From: Sapria himalayana
Taxonomy: Eukaryota; Streptophyta; Magnoliopsida; Malpighiales; Rafflesiaceae
Length of the DNA stretch: 64,000 nt
Reading direction: 5' to 3'
Assembly: GCA_029783825.1 (NCBI GenBank)
Contig: JAREIK010008185.1
Span: 1-64,000 of the forward strand
A model generated the notes under the pieces. It was not told where the DNA came from and made no database searches. It worked only from the letters and a program-made list of their open reading frames with translations. The position numbers and the translations under genes were made by a program. Shown here one piece after another: positions 22,925 to 35,192 of the stretch (position 1 is its first letter; each line of letters starts with the position of its first letter).

Positions 22925-24294
22925 AGCCTGAGTTATGGAGAATTTCTCTAAGATATTTAACAAAAAGTCTTTTTCTTTGGTTATTAAGGAATTTTATAGT
23001 CTTAATCCCGTGTATAGTATGAAATAGAAGGTGCCAGTAGTTTGCTTCTCGAAGGAGGACATCGAGAAGGTTGCTGCCCCATTCAATCTTACACACTTCG
23101 GAAAATTTTCTCATGGGTGTCCTAAGTTCAAGGAAATATATGCTTTTTTTTGAAGCTTTGAAACTTTGAGAGTCGTTAAGGATTGCATGGTATTACGAAA
23201 AACATATAATGATACAAATTAAGGAGGAGGAAGATTTCCTCCATTTATGGTTACGTGGGTAGTGAAATATCGTGGGATATCCAATGAGGATGTTCAAATG
23301 GGTGCCTGAATTCAACCCTAAAAAAGAATCAGCAAAGGCCCTGGTTTTGTTTTTTCTTCCTCATCTCCCATTACATCTATTCTTTAGGTCTTTTTTGTTT
23401 CACCTTCCTCAATGTGTGGGTAAGTCTTGGATAATGGATGAAACTATGGCCTACATGACAAGGCCGAGCATGGCAAGGGTGTGTGTGGAGGTGGATGTTT
23501 GTGCCTCCATTCTGATTAGAATGTAGGTGGGCAGTAAGCACTCAAGTGGGCATTGGCAAGAAATAATTGTGGAAAATCTTTTACAATATTGTTTAACCTG
23601 TAAGAAACTCGGTCACTCAGTTTCGAATTGTATTGTTAAGGGAGGAGGAAGAAGAATAGGCAAAATAGTTTTGAGGGAGAGTGGGAAAAATTGGGCTAGA
23701 AGAAGGCAAGAGATTAGGGCAGATAGGAATGAAAAGGTGTGGGAAGAGGAGGGGCAGAAGGAGGGTTTAGCCTGGGGGGGGGAGGAAGGAGGGATAAAGA
23801 GGAAGGCAGGATAAAGATACTAGAAATAAAGAAGTGACTAGATAAGGGGGCTAAAGTAATGGAGAAGGCAGGGAGGAGGGGTTTCAAGAAGAGATATGTA
23901 AAAAAATAGGAATAAAAACTGATTAGGTAAAATAAATAATGAATTTTATCGGGGAGAAGGATGGCCTCCTTTCGGAGGAAGGAATCATGGCTAAAAGCTT
24001 GCTAATTATAGACATGCATAAAGAAATGAAAGTCTAGACTTTACTTTGACACAAGATGACTCAGAGAGGATGGATCAAAAAGAATGGGAGGGGTTACCGA
24101 ATAGTAGAGATAGTGCAATAGAGGAATTAAAATTGATGAGTTTCCAAATAAGTAATTTAAGGTTAATAAGTAAAAATGAGCATGGCAAATCAAGCGTACA
24201 CAAAAATTCACGAAATATTAAAAAATATTTAAACATGTTTTATGAGTCAAGATGCATAACCAAAGCGCAGGCTAGACCTAATAATGTTCAATAG
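22925..24294 (+). pseudogene. LINE D ORF1 (DUF4283 / CCHC protein), decayed
   Basis: The N-terminal part reads NLSKIFNKK and SLVIKEF near 22940-22995, then EKVAAPFNLT near 23065, in broken frames. The central DUF4283 part is at 23272-23526: YPMRMFKWVPEFNPKKES, then CVGKSWIMDETMAYMTRPS and VCVEVDVCASI. A single stop separates this from 23527, where the CCHC zinc knuckle is intact: CLTCKKLGHSVSNC (C-X2-C-X4-H-X4-C). A basic, Gly/Glu-rich tail follows. The last part, 24046-24294, ends ITKAQARPNNVQ and TAG. That stop overlaps the ORF2 start codon. It would bind element RNA in an RNP. Confidence 0.87.
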
Positions 24295-27200
24295 TCTATA
24301 TTTGAACTTAAGAAGAGTATGAAGTACTCCGTCGATAAATCGAATTAAAAAATTAATAAAAATTCATAATATTAAAATTGTGATAATAGTGGAACCTATA
24401 GTTATAAGGATTCTCTAGAAATATATAAAAAGAAACTAGGTTTCGAAAATGCATTCTCTAATAATAATGGTAAGATTTGGATGTTATGGAACAAAAAAAT
24501 CGATATAGTAATTATTTCAGAGGCAGATCAGATTATAAATTTTAAGCTAAAAATAATACGGACCCAATTATAATGGTGGTATATGCCAGTAACTCGAAAG
24601 CAAAAAGAAAAGACCTATGAGGTAAAATGAGGAAGATAGCTGATAAAAATATCTCATGGATTATAGGATGGGACTTTAACATAGTTAGAAATGCTAAAGA
24701 ATAAAAAGGAGGAAAGTCACCTGACCCCTTAGTGATAGCTCAATTTAATGAGGTAATTAATAACTTGAATCTCATGGAGGCTGTGTACTTGGGTCCTAGC
24801 TTCACATGGTGTAATAATGAGAAAAATAGGAGAATGAACTGGTCCAGACTTGATCGTATTCTCTATAACATTAAATTGGTGGATTATTGTGGAGGGGCGA
24901 GTGTGAAACACTTGTGCATAACTTGCTCCGATCACACCCCCCTTCTTCTAAGTTTTAAAGCTAGAGAGGGAAAGAATAAAACTTTTAAAGATCAAAACAT
25001 GTGGGGTTTGCATAAAGAGTTTGATGGAATAGTAAGAAACTCATGGCAAGATCCAACAAAGAGGAATTCTATGCAGGTTCTAGCTATTAAATTACGTAGG
25101 TTAAAATTAAAACTTAATAAGTAGAATTGAGAAAGATTTGAGAATATAAATAAGAATATTCTGGATATCAAATCTAAAGTAAGTAAATTAGAAATAGAGC
25201 ATGAGAACAATCAGGATGAATATTTTAAAAATAATTTAAATAAAGCAAATACGTAATTAAAATTATTGCTGCATATGTAAGAAATTTTTTGGAAACAAAG
25301 GGCCAAAGTAAAGTGGCTCAAGGAAGGGCATAGAAGTACTAAGTTTTTTAATGCAGTTGCGAAATTAAAAAATCAAAGACAAGTAATAAAAGGTATCAAA
25401 ATTGATATGGGCAAGTGGATAGATGATGAAGGAGAACTTTAAAAAGTTTTGGAAGATTACTTTAAAAGTCATCTTTGTGAACACAACCAACAAAGGGAGG
25501 ACTCCTTAATTCGACAACTAGATAAATGAGTAACTGAAGAAAAAAATAAACTATTAGAAGAGTGCCCTGATGAGGAGGAGATTAAAGCTGCAGCCTTTAG
25601 TGGAAATAAAGACAGTGCAGCGGGTACAGATGGATGGAATAATGATTTTTTCAAACAAACCATGAATATAATATATAAAGAGTTGACGGCCGCAATTACT
25701 TGGGTTTTTGCAGGAGCAAAAATCACATTATCATGGACTAGCTCATATATTGTACTGATACCCAAGAAAGATAATCCGCAAAAAAGTGAAGATTATAGAC
25801 CTGTAAGTCTATGTAATTTGGTGTATAAAATTTTGATAAAAGTCCTGCAGAATAGACTAAATAGAATAATTCCCTCCATTATTTCAGTAGAACAAGTAAG
25901 ATTTGTTAAAAATAGATTAATGATAGAAAAGCTTAATTTAACTACAGAACTGATGAAAGAAATAGAGGCCAAAGTCGAGGGCAATAATGTGATTATGAAA
26001 TTAAATTTGTCTAAAGTATTTGACAAAGTGAAATAGGATATTTTATGTTACACGATGAGGAAAATGAGATTTTAGGAAAAACCTGGATAGATCTAATGTA
26101 TAAATGTATCTCTAGCACATGGGTTAAAATTGTAATTAATGGGGAGGCATGAGGTGAATTTAAGCTAGTTGGGGACTTAGACAGGGGGATCCTTTATCTC
26201 CATTATTATTTAATATATATATAGAATTGTTAATAACAAGTTTAAAAGGAAAAATGAAAGAAGGGAATATTACTAGCTTAAAACAACCTAGACATACTCC
26301 GATTGTAAGCTACCTAGCTTATGCAGATGATTTAACTATTTTTACAAATACCGGGAGCACATCATTGAAGAATATGATGAAGCTATATGACAAAGTAGAG
26401 GAAGAAACGTGACAAGGACTTAATAAAAAAAATGCCAATTTGTTGTTTCAAGGAAAACACCTAAAAGAAGTATTCAAAGGGTGAAATGAATTATAGGCTT
26501 AGAGTAGAGTAAAGCGGCATTAATGTATTTGAGTTGTCCTATATATGAGGGTAGACTGAAAAAAGAATATCTAACATTTCTAATGAATAAATTAAGAGGT
26601 AAAATAGCTGGATGGAAGGATAATATGTTAAGTATGGAGGGAAGAATCACATTAATTAAACAAGTCCTATAGGGAACCATAGCACGCATCTTAATGTCCT
26701 TACAACCATCAAAGAAGATCTTGTGCATCCTAGAAAAGTAAATAGCTAGCTTCCTATGGAGTGAAAAGTCAGGAAAAAATAAGCTATATTGAAAAAAAAT
26801 GGGAAGATATATGCTATTTAATGGAGGAAGCAGGACTAGGATTGAATAAATTATATGATATGGCTAAGGCCTGGGCATGTAAGAACTAGTGGTGGCTCAA
26901 GCAGAATGATAGCCTATGGGTGAGCTATATGGAAGCTAGATATGGATTAGGAAATAAAATATGTAAGAATTTTAAAAAAACATCTAGAAGTTGGAACATG
27001 ATGCTTAAATAAAAAATATTTGTGGAAAGTAATGCACATCTAATTAACAATGTATGGAGATGGACTATAAATCCACATGGGAGGGCAATGCGTAAAAGCG
27101 CAAAAATTTCGGTAAGAAAAAGAAAATTTAGTCAAGAAGTTTTTAAGTGAGCCTAGCTGAAAGAGATCCCACAAAAAATGAATGTTTTTATGTGGAAGCT

Positions 27201-28186
27201 CTTATCGAATGCTATTATGGTGGACTCGAATATTCAGTTGAAGGTAGTAAAATTAGCTTCCAGGTGTGAATGATGTTTTACTAACATAGAAAGCATAAAT
27301 AATTTATTTTCAACAGAAAAAATAGAAGTGGAAGTCTGGAATTATCTGGAGATATATGCACAAGTAAGCAATAAGTTAGAAGATATTAATGAACGACTAA
27401 TGAGATAGATAAGTAGTCACACAAAGATAAAAGTGTGTAATTGGCTAAGGGTTTACATTCCGCACATCGCAGTCTAGAATATGTGGAAAGCCAGAAATAG
27501 AGGTAGGTTCTAGAATATTAAAATGAATGCTAAGTATATAATAGAAGAAATTAAAAAAGATTATTCATGGGTATCAGTAGGAATTCCACTAAAACTTAGA
27601 AGCATGAAAATGGAAGACGAGAAAAGAAGGATATGGAGATTACATGCATTTAAGAAAAATATTCCTGAGGTTAGAATGGTGTGCTGGTAATACCTCCTCA
27701 GGGAAGGCTTGCTTTATACACAGATGGTAGTTTTAACAGGGACATGGGGGATGCAAGGGGAGAAGGTGTGATAAGAAATGAGTAGGGTAAAATTATAAAA
27801 GCTTTTACAATGAAAGAAAAGCATACACAGCCTTGCATTCAGAAATTATAACCATACATAAAGGCCTTAAAATATGCAAAGAATACATTTATATTAACTT
27901 ACAAGTACATGTGAATTCTAGTATACAGGTGAATCTGGTTATGAATAAGATAAAAATGTGGTAGTATGAACAATAGATAAAGACAATTAAGAGTCTTTTA
28001 ACTGACATAAAAGGAGAAATTATGCATATATATAGAGAAGCTAATGTTGTAGCAGCCAACTTAGCCAAAAAATGTTTGAAGAAGGGTTTACAAGAGTTTG
28101 AGGAAGCTGACATTCCGAAAAAATACAAGGGCTTAATCATATTAGATAAATTAGAATTCCCGTATATTAGAATTCAAAATCAGTAG
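24284..28186 (+). pseudogene. LINE D ORF2 (endonuclease, RT, RNase H), decayed
   Basis: The ATG at 24284 lies 11 bases inside the end of ORF1. The endonuclease shows WIIGWDFNIVRNAKE (24658), GPSFTWCNNEKNRRMNWSRL (24793) and CSDHTPLLLSF (24930), the third being a catalytic SDH motif. RT covers about 25660-26760: [25 protein letters not shown]-region residues altered to SVEQVRFVKNRLM, LNLSKVFDKVK (first RT Asp lost), RQGDPLSPLLFNIYIELL and AYADDLTIFTNTGS with YADD kept. RNase H begins near 27710 with LLYTDGSFNRDM-like residues and ends near 28060 at a damaged AANLAKK. YIRIQNQ and TAG close the frame at 28184-28186. Many stops and frameshifts. Confidence 0.9.
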
Positions 28187-29145
28187 CTAGAAAACAAATC
28201 TTTGATCTCCACAGTTCTGTGTGGTAATCATAAATATATATTGATTTGCTTTTGTTTTTAGGTTCAAAAGTATACCTCAAGATGAAAGGAACATCCTATG
28301 GAAGATGGTCTGATATATAAATCAGTGTACTTTATGTATGCTTAAAGTGAAGGTCCGGCAAAGCAATATAAGGCAGAGAGCGAGGCTGCCAAAATAAAGT
28401 TTCATCACCGGCTAGGAGGCAATTAAATTATATATAGCTGCTTTTATCTTTTGGCTTGCATTGCAGGGGAGACAGTCAAATGCATACATGAAGGCTGCTA
28501 TTTTCTTTTAAATACATGAAGCTGGATAAAGCTACAACTAGAGGAGAAGTGATTTAATGCATGCTTTGATTTTTGTTTAAGGGTGTAAAAGGAGTTAAGA
28601 GCTGTAATAGAGGCAATATAAATTTTGTTATGCTGATTGAAGTGCAGGGGTTTGAGGCAGAGAGGCTATAAAGGATTAAAACAACATCAAAATAGCTTGC
28701 AAAGGGCAGAGAATGGTTTTGCTGCTGACAGATACTGGTACTTTCTATGTTCTTGGCATTGTGTCTGTTTTGCAGGGGGAAAGGCTTAGATATTAGTAGG
28801 TAGAGGAGGAAAGGAAATATTAATAAAATAGTAGAGATGTTGCCAAAATATTAAACAAAAGTAGGACAATAAAGTGGCTGTAGCGGAGAAAGGGAAAAAC
28901 AAAATGCATATGGGACAGAGAAATAAAAGATAAACAGGCCAAGCTTCAAGTAAAACGACATATTGTGCAGAATCAAAGTGAAGTGATGCATTTATAGATA
29001 GGGTAAGAGATTCAATTCTAGAATAATGTGAATTGTTTTATTTATTCTATTCAAGGGTGTAATAGAGTAAAATGGTAGTTATAGATTATAAAAATGGTAT
29101 TCCTCCACCAAAAGAGATGGATTTTTATTAATAAAACAAATTTCT
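28187..29145 (+). other. LINE D 3' UTR
   Basis: About 0.96 kb, non-coding. Near 28380-28500 it has GGCTGCCAAAATAAAG, AGGAGGCAATTAAATT and GACAGTCAAATGCATACATG, shared with the 3' UTR of A and related to the duplicated unit in B. The terminal ~80 bp are the common end block with AATAAAAC just before the simple repeat. Confidence 0.75.
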
Positions 29146-32100
29146 AAAAAAAGAAGAATAAGAAAAATTATAAGAATTAGGAGAATAAAAAGAATAAGAA
29201 GTAAGAAGATTAAGAAGAATAAGAATAATTAGTATAAGAAGAATAAGAAGAATAATAAGAAAAAGAAGAAAAAAAATAAGAAGAATAAGAATAATATGAA
29301 ACATAAGAATAATAAGAAGAATAAGAACAAAAAGAAGAATAAGAAGAATTAGAAGAATAAGAAGAATCAAAAGAATAAAAAAAAGAAGAATAAAAAGAAT
29401 AAGAAAAATTATAAGAATTAGAAATATTACAAGAATATGAAGAATAAAAAGAATTAGAAGAATATGAAAAATAATTAGAATTAGAAGAATTAGAAGAATA
29501 TGAAGAATAATAAAAATAAGAAGAATAAGAAGAATGAGAAGAATGAGAAGAATAAGAAGAATAAGAAGATTAGGAAGAATAAGATTAATAAGAAGAATAC
29601 AAAGAAATAATAATAAGAATAAGTAGTATAAGAAGAATAAGAAGAGTAATAAGAATTAAAAGAATAAGAAGAATAAGAAGAATAAGAAGAATAAGAAGAA
29701 TAGAATAAGAAGATTAAGAAATATAGGAAGAATAAGAAAAGAAAGAAGAATAATAAGAATAAGAAATATAATAAGAATAAGATGAGTAATTAAAATAAGA
29801 AGAATAAGAAGAATAGAAGAATAAGAAAAATAAGAATATGAAGAATAAGAAAAATAAGAAGAATGAGAAGAATAAAAATAGGAAGAATAAGAAGAATAAG
29901 AATAATAAATAGAATATGAAGATTAAGAAGAATAAGAAGAATAAGAAGAAAAGAAGAATAATAAAAATATGAAGAATAGGTAGAAAATTAAGAATAAGAA
30001 GAATACGAATAATAAGAAGAAAAATAATAATAATAAGCATATGAAGATAAGAAGAATAAAAAGAATAAGAAGAATAATAAGAATAGAAAGAATAAGAACA
30101 GAAAAAAAATATGAAGAATAATAAGATAAGTAGAATAAGTCGAATATCTAGAATAATAAGAATAAGTAGAATAAGATTAAGATTAATAAGAGAATAAAAA
30201 AATGAAGAAGAATAAGAAGAATATGTAAAATAAAAAAAATATGAAGAATAATAAGAATATGTAGAATAAGAACAATAAAAAAATAAAAAGAATAATAAGA
30301 AATGATAGATTAATAAGAATAAAAAGAATAAGAAGAATAAGAAAGATAAAGAAAATAAAAAGAATAAGAAGAAAAAGAAGAATAAGGAAAATAAAAAGAA
30401 TAAAAGAATATGAATAATATGAAAATAAGAAGAATAAGAAGAATGAGAAGAATAATAAGACTAAGTAGTATAAAAAGAATAACAAGAATAATAAGAATAA
30501 AAGAACAAGTAGATTATTAAAAATAAGAAGAATATGAATAATAGGTAGAATAAGAAGAACAATAAGAATACAAAGAATAAGAAGAATATTAGATTAAAAA
30601 GAATAAGAAGAATAGTAGATTAAAAAGAATAAGAAGAATAATTAGAATAAGAAGAATTAAAAGAATAAGAAGAATTAAAAGAATAAGAAGAATAAGAAGA
30701 ATAAAAAAAATAAAAAGAATAATAAGAATAAGAAAATGATTAAGTATGAGAAGAATGAAAAGATTTAGAAGAATAAGCAAAATACAAATAATAACTAGAA
30801 TAAGAAGAATAATATTAATAAGAATAATTAGAATAATAAGTAGGATAAGTAGAATAAGAAGAATTAAAAGAGAATGAAGAATATGAATAATAACAAAGAT
30901 AAAATGAATAAGAAAAAAAATAACAATAAGATGAATAAGAAGAATTATATGAATAAGAAGAATAAGAAGATAATGAAGAAGAAGAAAAATATGAATAATA
31001 CGAAGAATAATAATAATAAAAAGAATAACAACAATAACAAAAATATGTAGAATATAAAAAATAAATAGAATAAGAATAAATATTAAATAAGAAGAATAAC
31101 TCGAATAAAACGAATAAGAAGAATAAGAAGAATAAAAAAAATAAATAGAATAAGAAGAAAAACAAATATAACAAGAATAATAAGAATAAAAAAATTAGAA
31201 TACAAAGAAGAATTAAAAGATTAAGAATAATAAAAAGAATAAGGACAGTAAGTATAATAAAGAAAATAATTAAAAAATAAAAATAAAAAGTATTATAAAC
31301 TAAGCAGAATAAAAATAATAAAAAAAATAAGACTAAAAAGAATACGAAAAATAAAAATAAAAATTAGAAGAAGAATAATAATAATAATAAGAAAAATTAG
31401 AAAAAGAAAAATTACAAGAATACCAAGAATAACTAGATACAAATAATAAGACAAAAATATATAATAACAAAAATTTGAAGTATAAGAATAATAATAAAAA
31501 TTAGAAGAATAATAAGAATAATAAGAAGAATAAGAAAAATAAGAAAAATAAGATGAACAAAAAGAATAAGAAGGAAAGAAGAATAAGAAGAATAAAAAAA
31601 TAAGAATAAGATGAAAAGAAAAAGATGAAGAATAGGAAGAATAAGAAGACAAGAAAAACTAAAATAATAATAAGAATAAGATGTTTCAGAAGAATAAGAA
31701 GAATAATAAAAATAAGAAGATTAACTAAAATAAGAATAATAATAAGTATAAGAAAATAAGAAGAATAAGAAAAAATAAAATATTAATAAAAATAAGAATA
31801 ATAAAAAGAATAATAAAAGGAATAATAAGAATATAAAGATTATGAAGAATAAAAAGAATTAGATTAATAAGAAAAATAAAAAAAATAAGAAAAATAATAA
31901 GAAAAAGAAGAAAGAGAAGAAAAGGAAGAAAAAAAAGAAATAGAAGAATTAGAAGAATAATAAAAAATAACTAGAATTAGAAGAATAAAAAAATAAAAAA
32001 AGAAGAATAATTAGAAAGAAGATATGATAATATGAAGAATATGATTAATATGAAGAATATGAATAATAAAGAGAATAAGATGAAAAATAATAGTAATAAG

Positions 32101-33890
32101 AATTAGAAGTATAATAAGAATAAGAAAAATATCATAATAAATAAATAACAAGAATAAGTAAAATAAGAAATGATTAGAATAATAAGAAGAATGAGAATAT
32201 TAAGAAATAAAGAACAATAAGAAGAATAAAAAATAAGAAGAATACGAAGAAAAAGAATAATCAATAAAATAAGATTACTACGTGAATTATAAGAATATGA
32301 AGAATAAAAAATGAATAAGAACAATAAAAAGAATAAGAAGTAAAAGAATAAAAAGATTAACAAGAATAAGTAAAATAAGAATAATTAGAATAATACGAAT
32401 AATAAGAATAATAAGAAAAATAATAAGAAAATAAAGAATAATAAGAATAAGTAGAATAAGTAGAATAATAGAATAAATAGAATAAATAGAATAAGTAGAA
32501 TAATAAGAATGAGAAGAACAAGAAGGAGAAGAATAAAAGGAATAAAAATAATATGAAGAATAAAACGAATAAAAAGAATAAGAAGAATAAGAAGAATAAT
32601 AAGAATAACAAGAATAACAAGAATATCAAGAATATCAAGTTTAAAAAGAATGAGTAGATTAAAAAGAATAAGAAGAATATGAATAATAGTAGAATAAAAA
32701 GAATAAGAAGAAAAAATAATAATGAAGAAAATTGAGATTAAGAAGAATAATTAGAATAAAAAAATTATAAATAATATGAATAATAAAAAGAATAAGAATA
32801 ATAAGAAGAATAACAAGAATGACAAGAATAACAAGAATAAATAGAATAAGTAGATTAAGAAGAATAAGAATAATATGAATAATAAGTAGAATAAAAATAA
32901 TAAGAAGAATAAATAGAAAAAAAAGAATATGTAGGTTAGGAAGAATAAGAAAAATAAAAAGAATAACTACAATAAGAAGAATAAGAAGAATTAGAAGAAT
33001 AAGAAGAATTAGAAGAATTAGAAGAATTAGAAGAATAAGAAGAATAAGAAGAATTAGAAGAATTAGAAGAATAAGAAGAATAAGAAGAATAAGAATAATA
33101 AGAAGAATAAAAAGAATAAAAAGAATAAGAAGAATAATAAAGAATAAGAAGTATAAGAAGGATACCAAGAATAAGAAGAATAAAAAGAATAAGAATAATT
33201 TAAAGAATAATAATAATAACTAGAATAAGAAGAATTAGAAAAATAAGATTAATAAAAAAAAGAATAAAATAATAAAAAGTACTGAATAATAAAAAGAATA
33301 AGAAGAATAATTAGAATAAGTAGAATAAAATAATTAGAAAAATAAGAAGAATTAGAAGAATTAGAAGAATATGATGAATAAATAGAATTCATAGAATATT
33401 AATAATAGAAAGAATAAGAATAATAAGAATAATAATAAGAAGAGTAATAAAACAAAAAGAATATGAAGAATAATTAGAATAAGTATAATAAAATGATTAA
33501 GAAGAATAAGAAGAATAAGAAGAATAAATAGAATAATAAGAATAAAAATAATAAAAAGAATAAGAAGTATAAAAAAATAAAAAGAATAAGAAGAAAAAAA
33601 ATAAAAAAAATTAACAAAAATAAAAGAATAAGAAGAATACGAAGAATAAGAAGAATAAGAAGAATAAAAAGAATAGGAAGAATAAGAAGAATAAAAAGAA
33701 TAAGAAGACAATGAGAATAAGAAGAATAAAAAGAATAAGAAGAAAAAAAAGATAAGAAGAATAAAAAGAATAAAAAGAATAAGAAGAATAAAAAGAATAA
33801 GAAGAATAAGAAGACAAAGAGAATAAGGAGAATAAAAAGAAATAGAAGAATAAAAAGACATTGAGAATAAAAAGAATAAGGAGACAAAAA
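29146..33890 (+). repeat. 4.7-kb AAGAAGAAT-type tail of LINE D
   Basis: This is the longest simple-repeat tract of the array. AAGAAGAAT dominates at 29500-30100 and 32950-33140. The middle (about 30400-32650) is more degraded, with AATAATAAG, ATACGAAG and AACAAGAAT variants. No unique sequence long enough to suggest a hidden gene or element was seen. It is bounded by LINE D on the left and the 5' end of LINE E on the right. Open frames on the - strand are low-complexity artefacts. Confidence 0.9.
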
Positions 33891-33977
33891 GAGAAAAGCT
33901 TCTCTCTCAATTCTAGGGAGAAAAAGTTGTTTTCATAGAGAGTGAAACTCCATTTTTGAAGATTTCATCTTGAGCTA

Positions 33978-34451
33978 TTGAAAAACTCTCTAAACTATAT
34001 ATTAAAAAAACACTTTGCTTTGGTTATTAATGAACCCATTCTATTAACTAAGGATCTTGACATGAAGTATGAGGCACCAATAGTCTTCTTCCCAAAGGAA
34101 CACATGAAGAAGCTTACTACTCCATTTAAACTTACTCTAATCGGCAAGTTTTCATATGGCTACCTAGAGTTCAAAAACATTTATGCATTTATCGAAGCTT
34201 TGAAGCTTCGGGACTCAGTTAGACTCTCATAGTATGATGCAAATCACATAATGTTGTAAATTAAAAAGTTAGAAGACTTCCTCTGCTTATGGCTACGTGG
34301 GAAGTGGAAAATCTCAGGGTTTCCTTTGAGATTATTCAAATGGACGCCCGGATTCAAACCAAATAAGGAATCCGCGCAAGCCTTGGTTTGATTTTCTCTC
34401 CCTCAACTCCCATTTCACCTATTTTTAAGCATTCTCTATATTCTATTACAT

Positions 34452-34488
<37 letters not shown>

Positions 34489-35035
34489 GCCATGGCTAAT
34501 GGATGAAGCTACGGCCTGTATGACCAGGCCTAGCGTGGAAAAGGTCTTTATTGAAATTGATGCTTCTGTTTCTATTCCTCAAAGGGTGTGGGTAGGCAGT
34601 GGTCACTCAAATGGCTTCTGACAAGATATAGTTCCAGAAAACATACCCAAATACTGCTTAAACTGTAAAAAATTGTGGCCTAAGGAAATGGAATGTATTG
34701 CAAAGGTAAGGAGAAGGATTTTAGGCAAAACAGAAAAGAGGGAGAGGGAGAAGGTTTGTATGAAAAAGATGAATGGGGAGAGGGTAGTGGCAGAAAAATA
34801 GATGGCCGAGAAAGGCCATATGAGGGGGAATGAAGAGATGGGGAGAGGTGGGGAAGGTGGGGGAGAATGAATTGGAGGAAAAGGCAGTATGAAGAGGATG
34901 GAGGGAGGAGAGAGTGAAGGGGGGTTAGAAAAAGATAAAGTGGAAGGAAAAAAATAAAAGACAAGAAATTAAAAAATGATTAGATGAAGGGGCTAGAGCA
35001 ACCGAAGGGATAGGGATTGGGTTGAAGGGATTGGT
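33978..35035 (+). pseudogene. LINE E ORF1 (DUF4283), partial and broken
   Basis: This is the best preserved ORF1 N-terminus in the window: HFALVINEPILLTKDLDMKY, then MKKLTTPFKLTLIGKFSYG and IYAFIEALKLRDSVRLS, ending at a stop at 34230-34232. Later frames give WLRGKWKISGFPLRLFKW-like residues and, from 34388, the second half, interrupted by a (GT)n expansion and resuming KPWLMDEATACMTRPS and VWVGSGHSNGF. The zinc knuckle is damaged: CLNCKK is present but the His has gone (LWPKEMEC). The last 300 bp encode a Glu/Gly/Arg-rich tail in mixed frames. Confidence 0.83.
34453..34486 (+). repeat. (GT)n inside LINE E ORF1
   Basis: A 34-bp GT run replaces the short TGTGTGTGG found at the same codons in copy B (about 11116-11124). 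The frame still reads through as alternating Cys and Val. Confidence 0.95.
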
Positions 35036-35192
35036 GGCAATTTTTAAGGAGTGAAGAAATTTCCTAACCTATTAGCCTTATCAATGACACATCTAGTAAG
35101 TGTCATTCAATGTCTAATTACAAATAGAATAATTACATTTTCCAAAAGCATCAATGTATGAAACGTAATTAAATTGAAGTTTTGTAGTAGTG
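35036..35192 (+). repeat. CACTA-2 3' terminal repeat, copy 1
   Basis: A 157-bp block from GGCAATTTTTAAGGAG to TTTTGTAGTAGTG, repeated in direct orientation at 36421-36578. It contains an 8-bp inverted repeat AATGACAC/GTGTCATT (35083-35090 and 35100-35107). Read on the - strand its end is CACTACTACAAAA, the form of a CACTA (En/Spm) terminus. Confidence 0.7.

Larger units (their letters stand above)
22846..29145 (+). mobile_element. LINE copy D, full length but decayed
   Basis: About 6.3 kb with the same plan as B: 5' UTR from TTCTCTCTCAATTCTAG (22856), ORF1, overlapping ORF2, 3' UTR, and the end block TTCCTCCACCAAAAGAGATGG with AATAAAACAAAT at about 29100-29143. It preserves some motifs better than B, including the zinc knuckle and the endonuclease SDHTP. 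Its tail is the longest in the window. Confidence 0.9.
33891..35035 (+). mobile_element. LINE copy E, 5' end only
   Basis: It starts with TTCTCTCTCAATTCTAGGG (33899), like B and D, and carries the 5' UTR and most of ORF1. It stops at about 35035, where a CACTA-type terminal repeat begins; no ORF2 remains. Either the CACTA DNA inserted here or a rearrangement removed the rest. Confidence 0.85.

Noticed and set aside
29146..33890. CRISPR-like or centromeric satellite array
   Set aside because: There are no unique spacers and no long constant monomer. It is a degenerate nonamer microsatellite attached to a LINE end.
33897..33990. Telomere-like function shown by telomeric repeats
   Set aside because: The plant telomere repeat TTTAGGG is not present anywhere in the LINE array. 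Any resemblance to telomeric retrotransposons is only in the head-to-tail layout.
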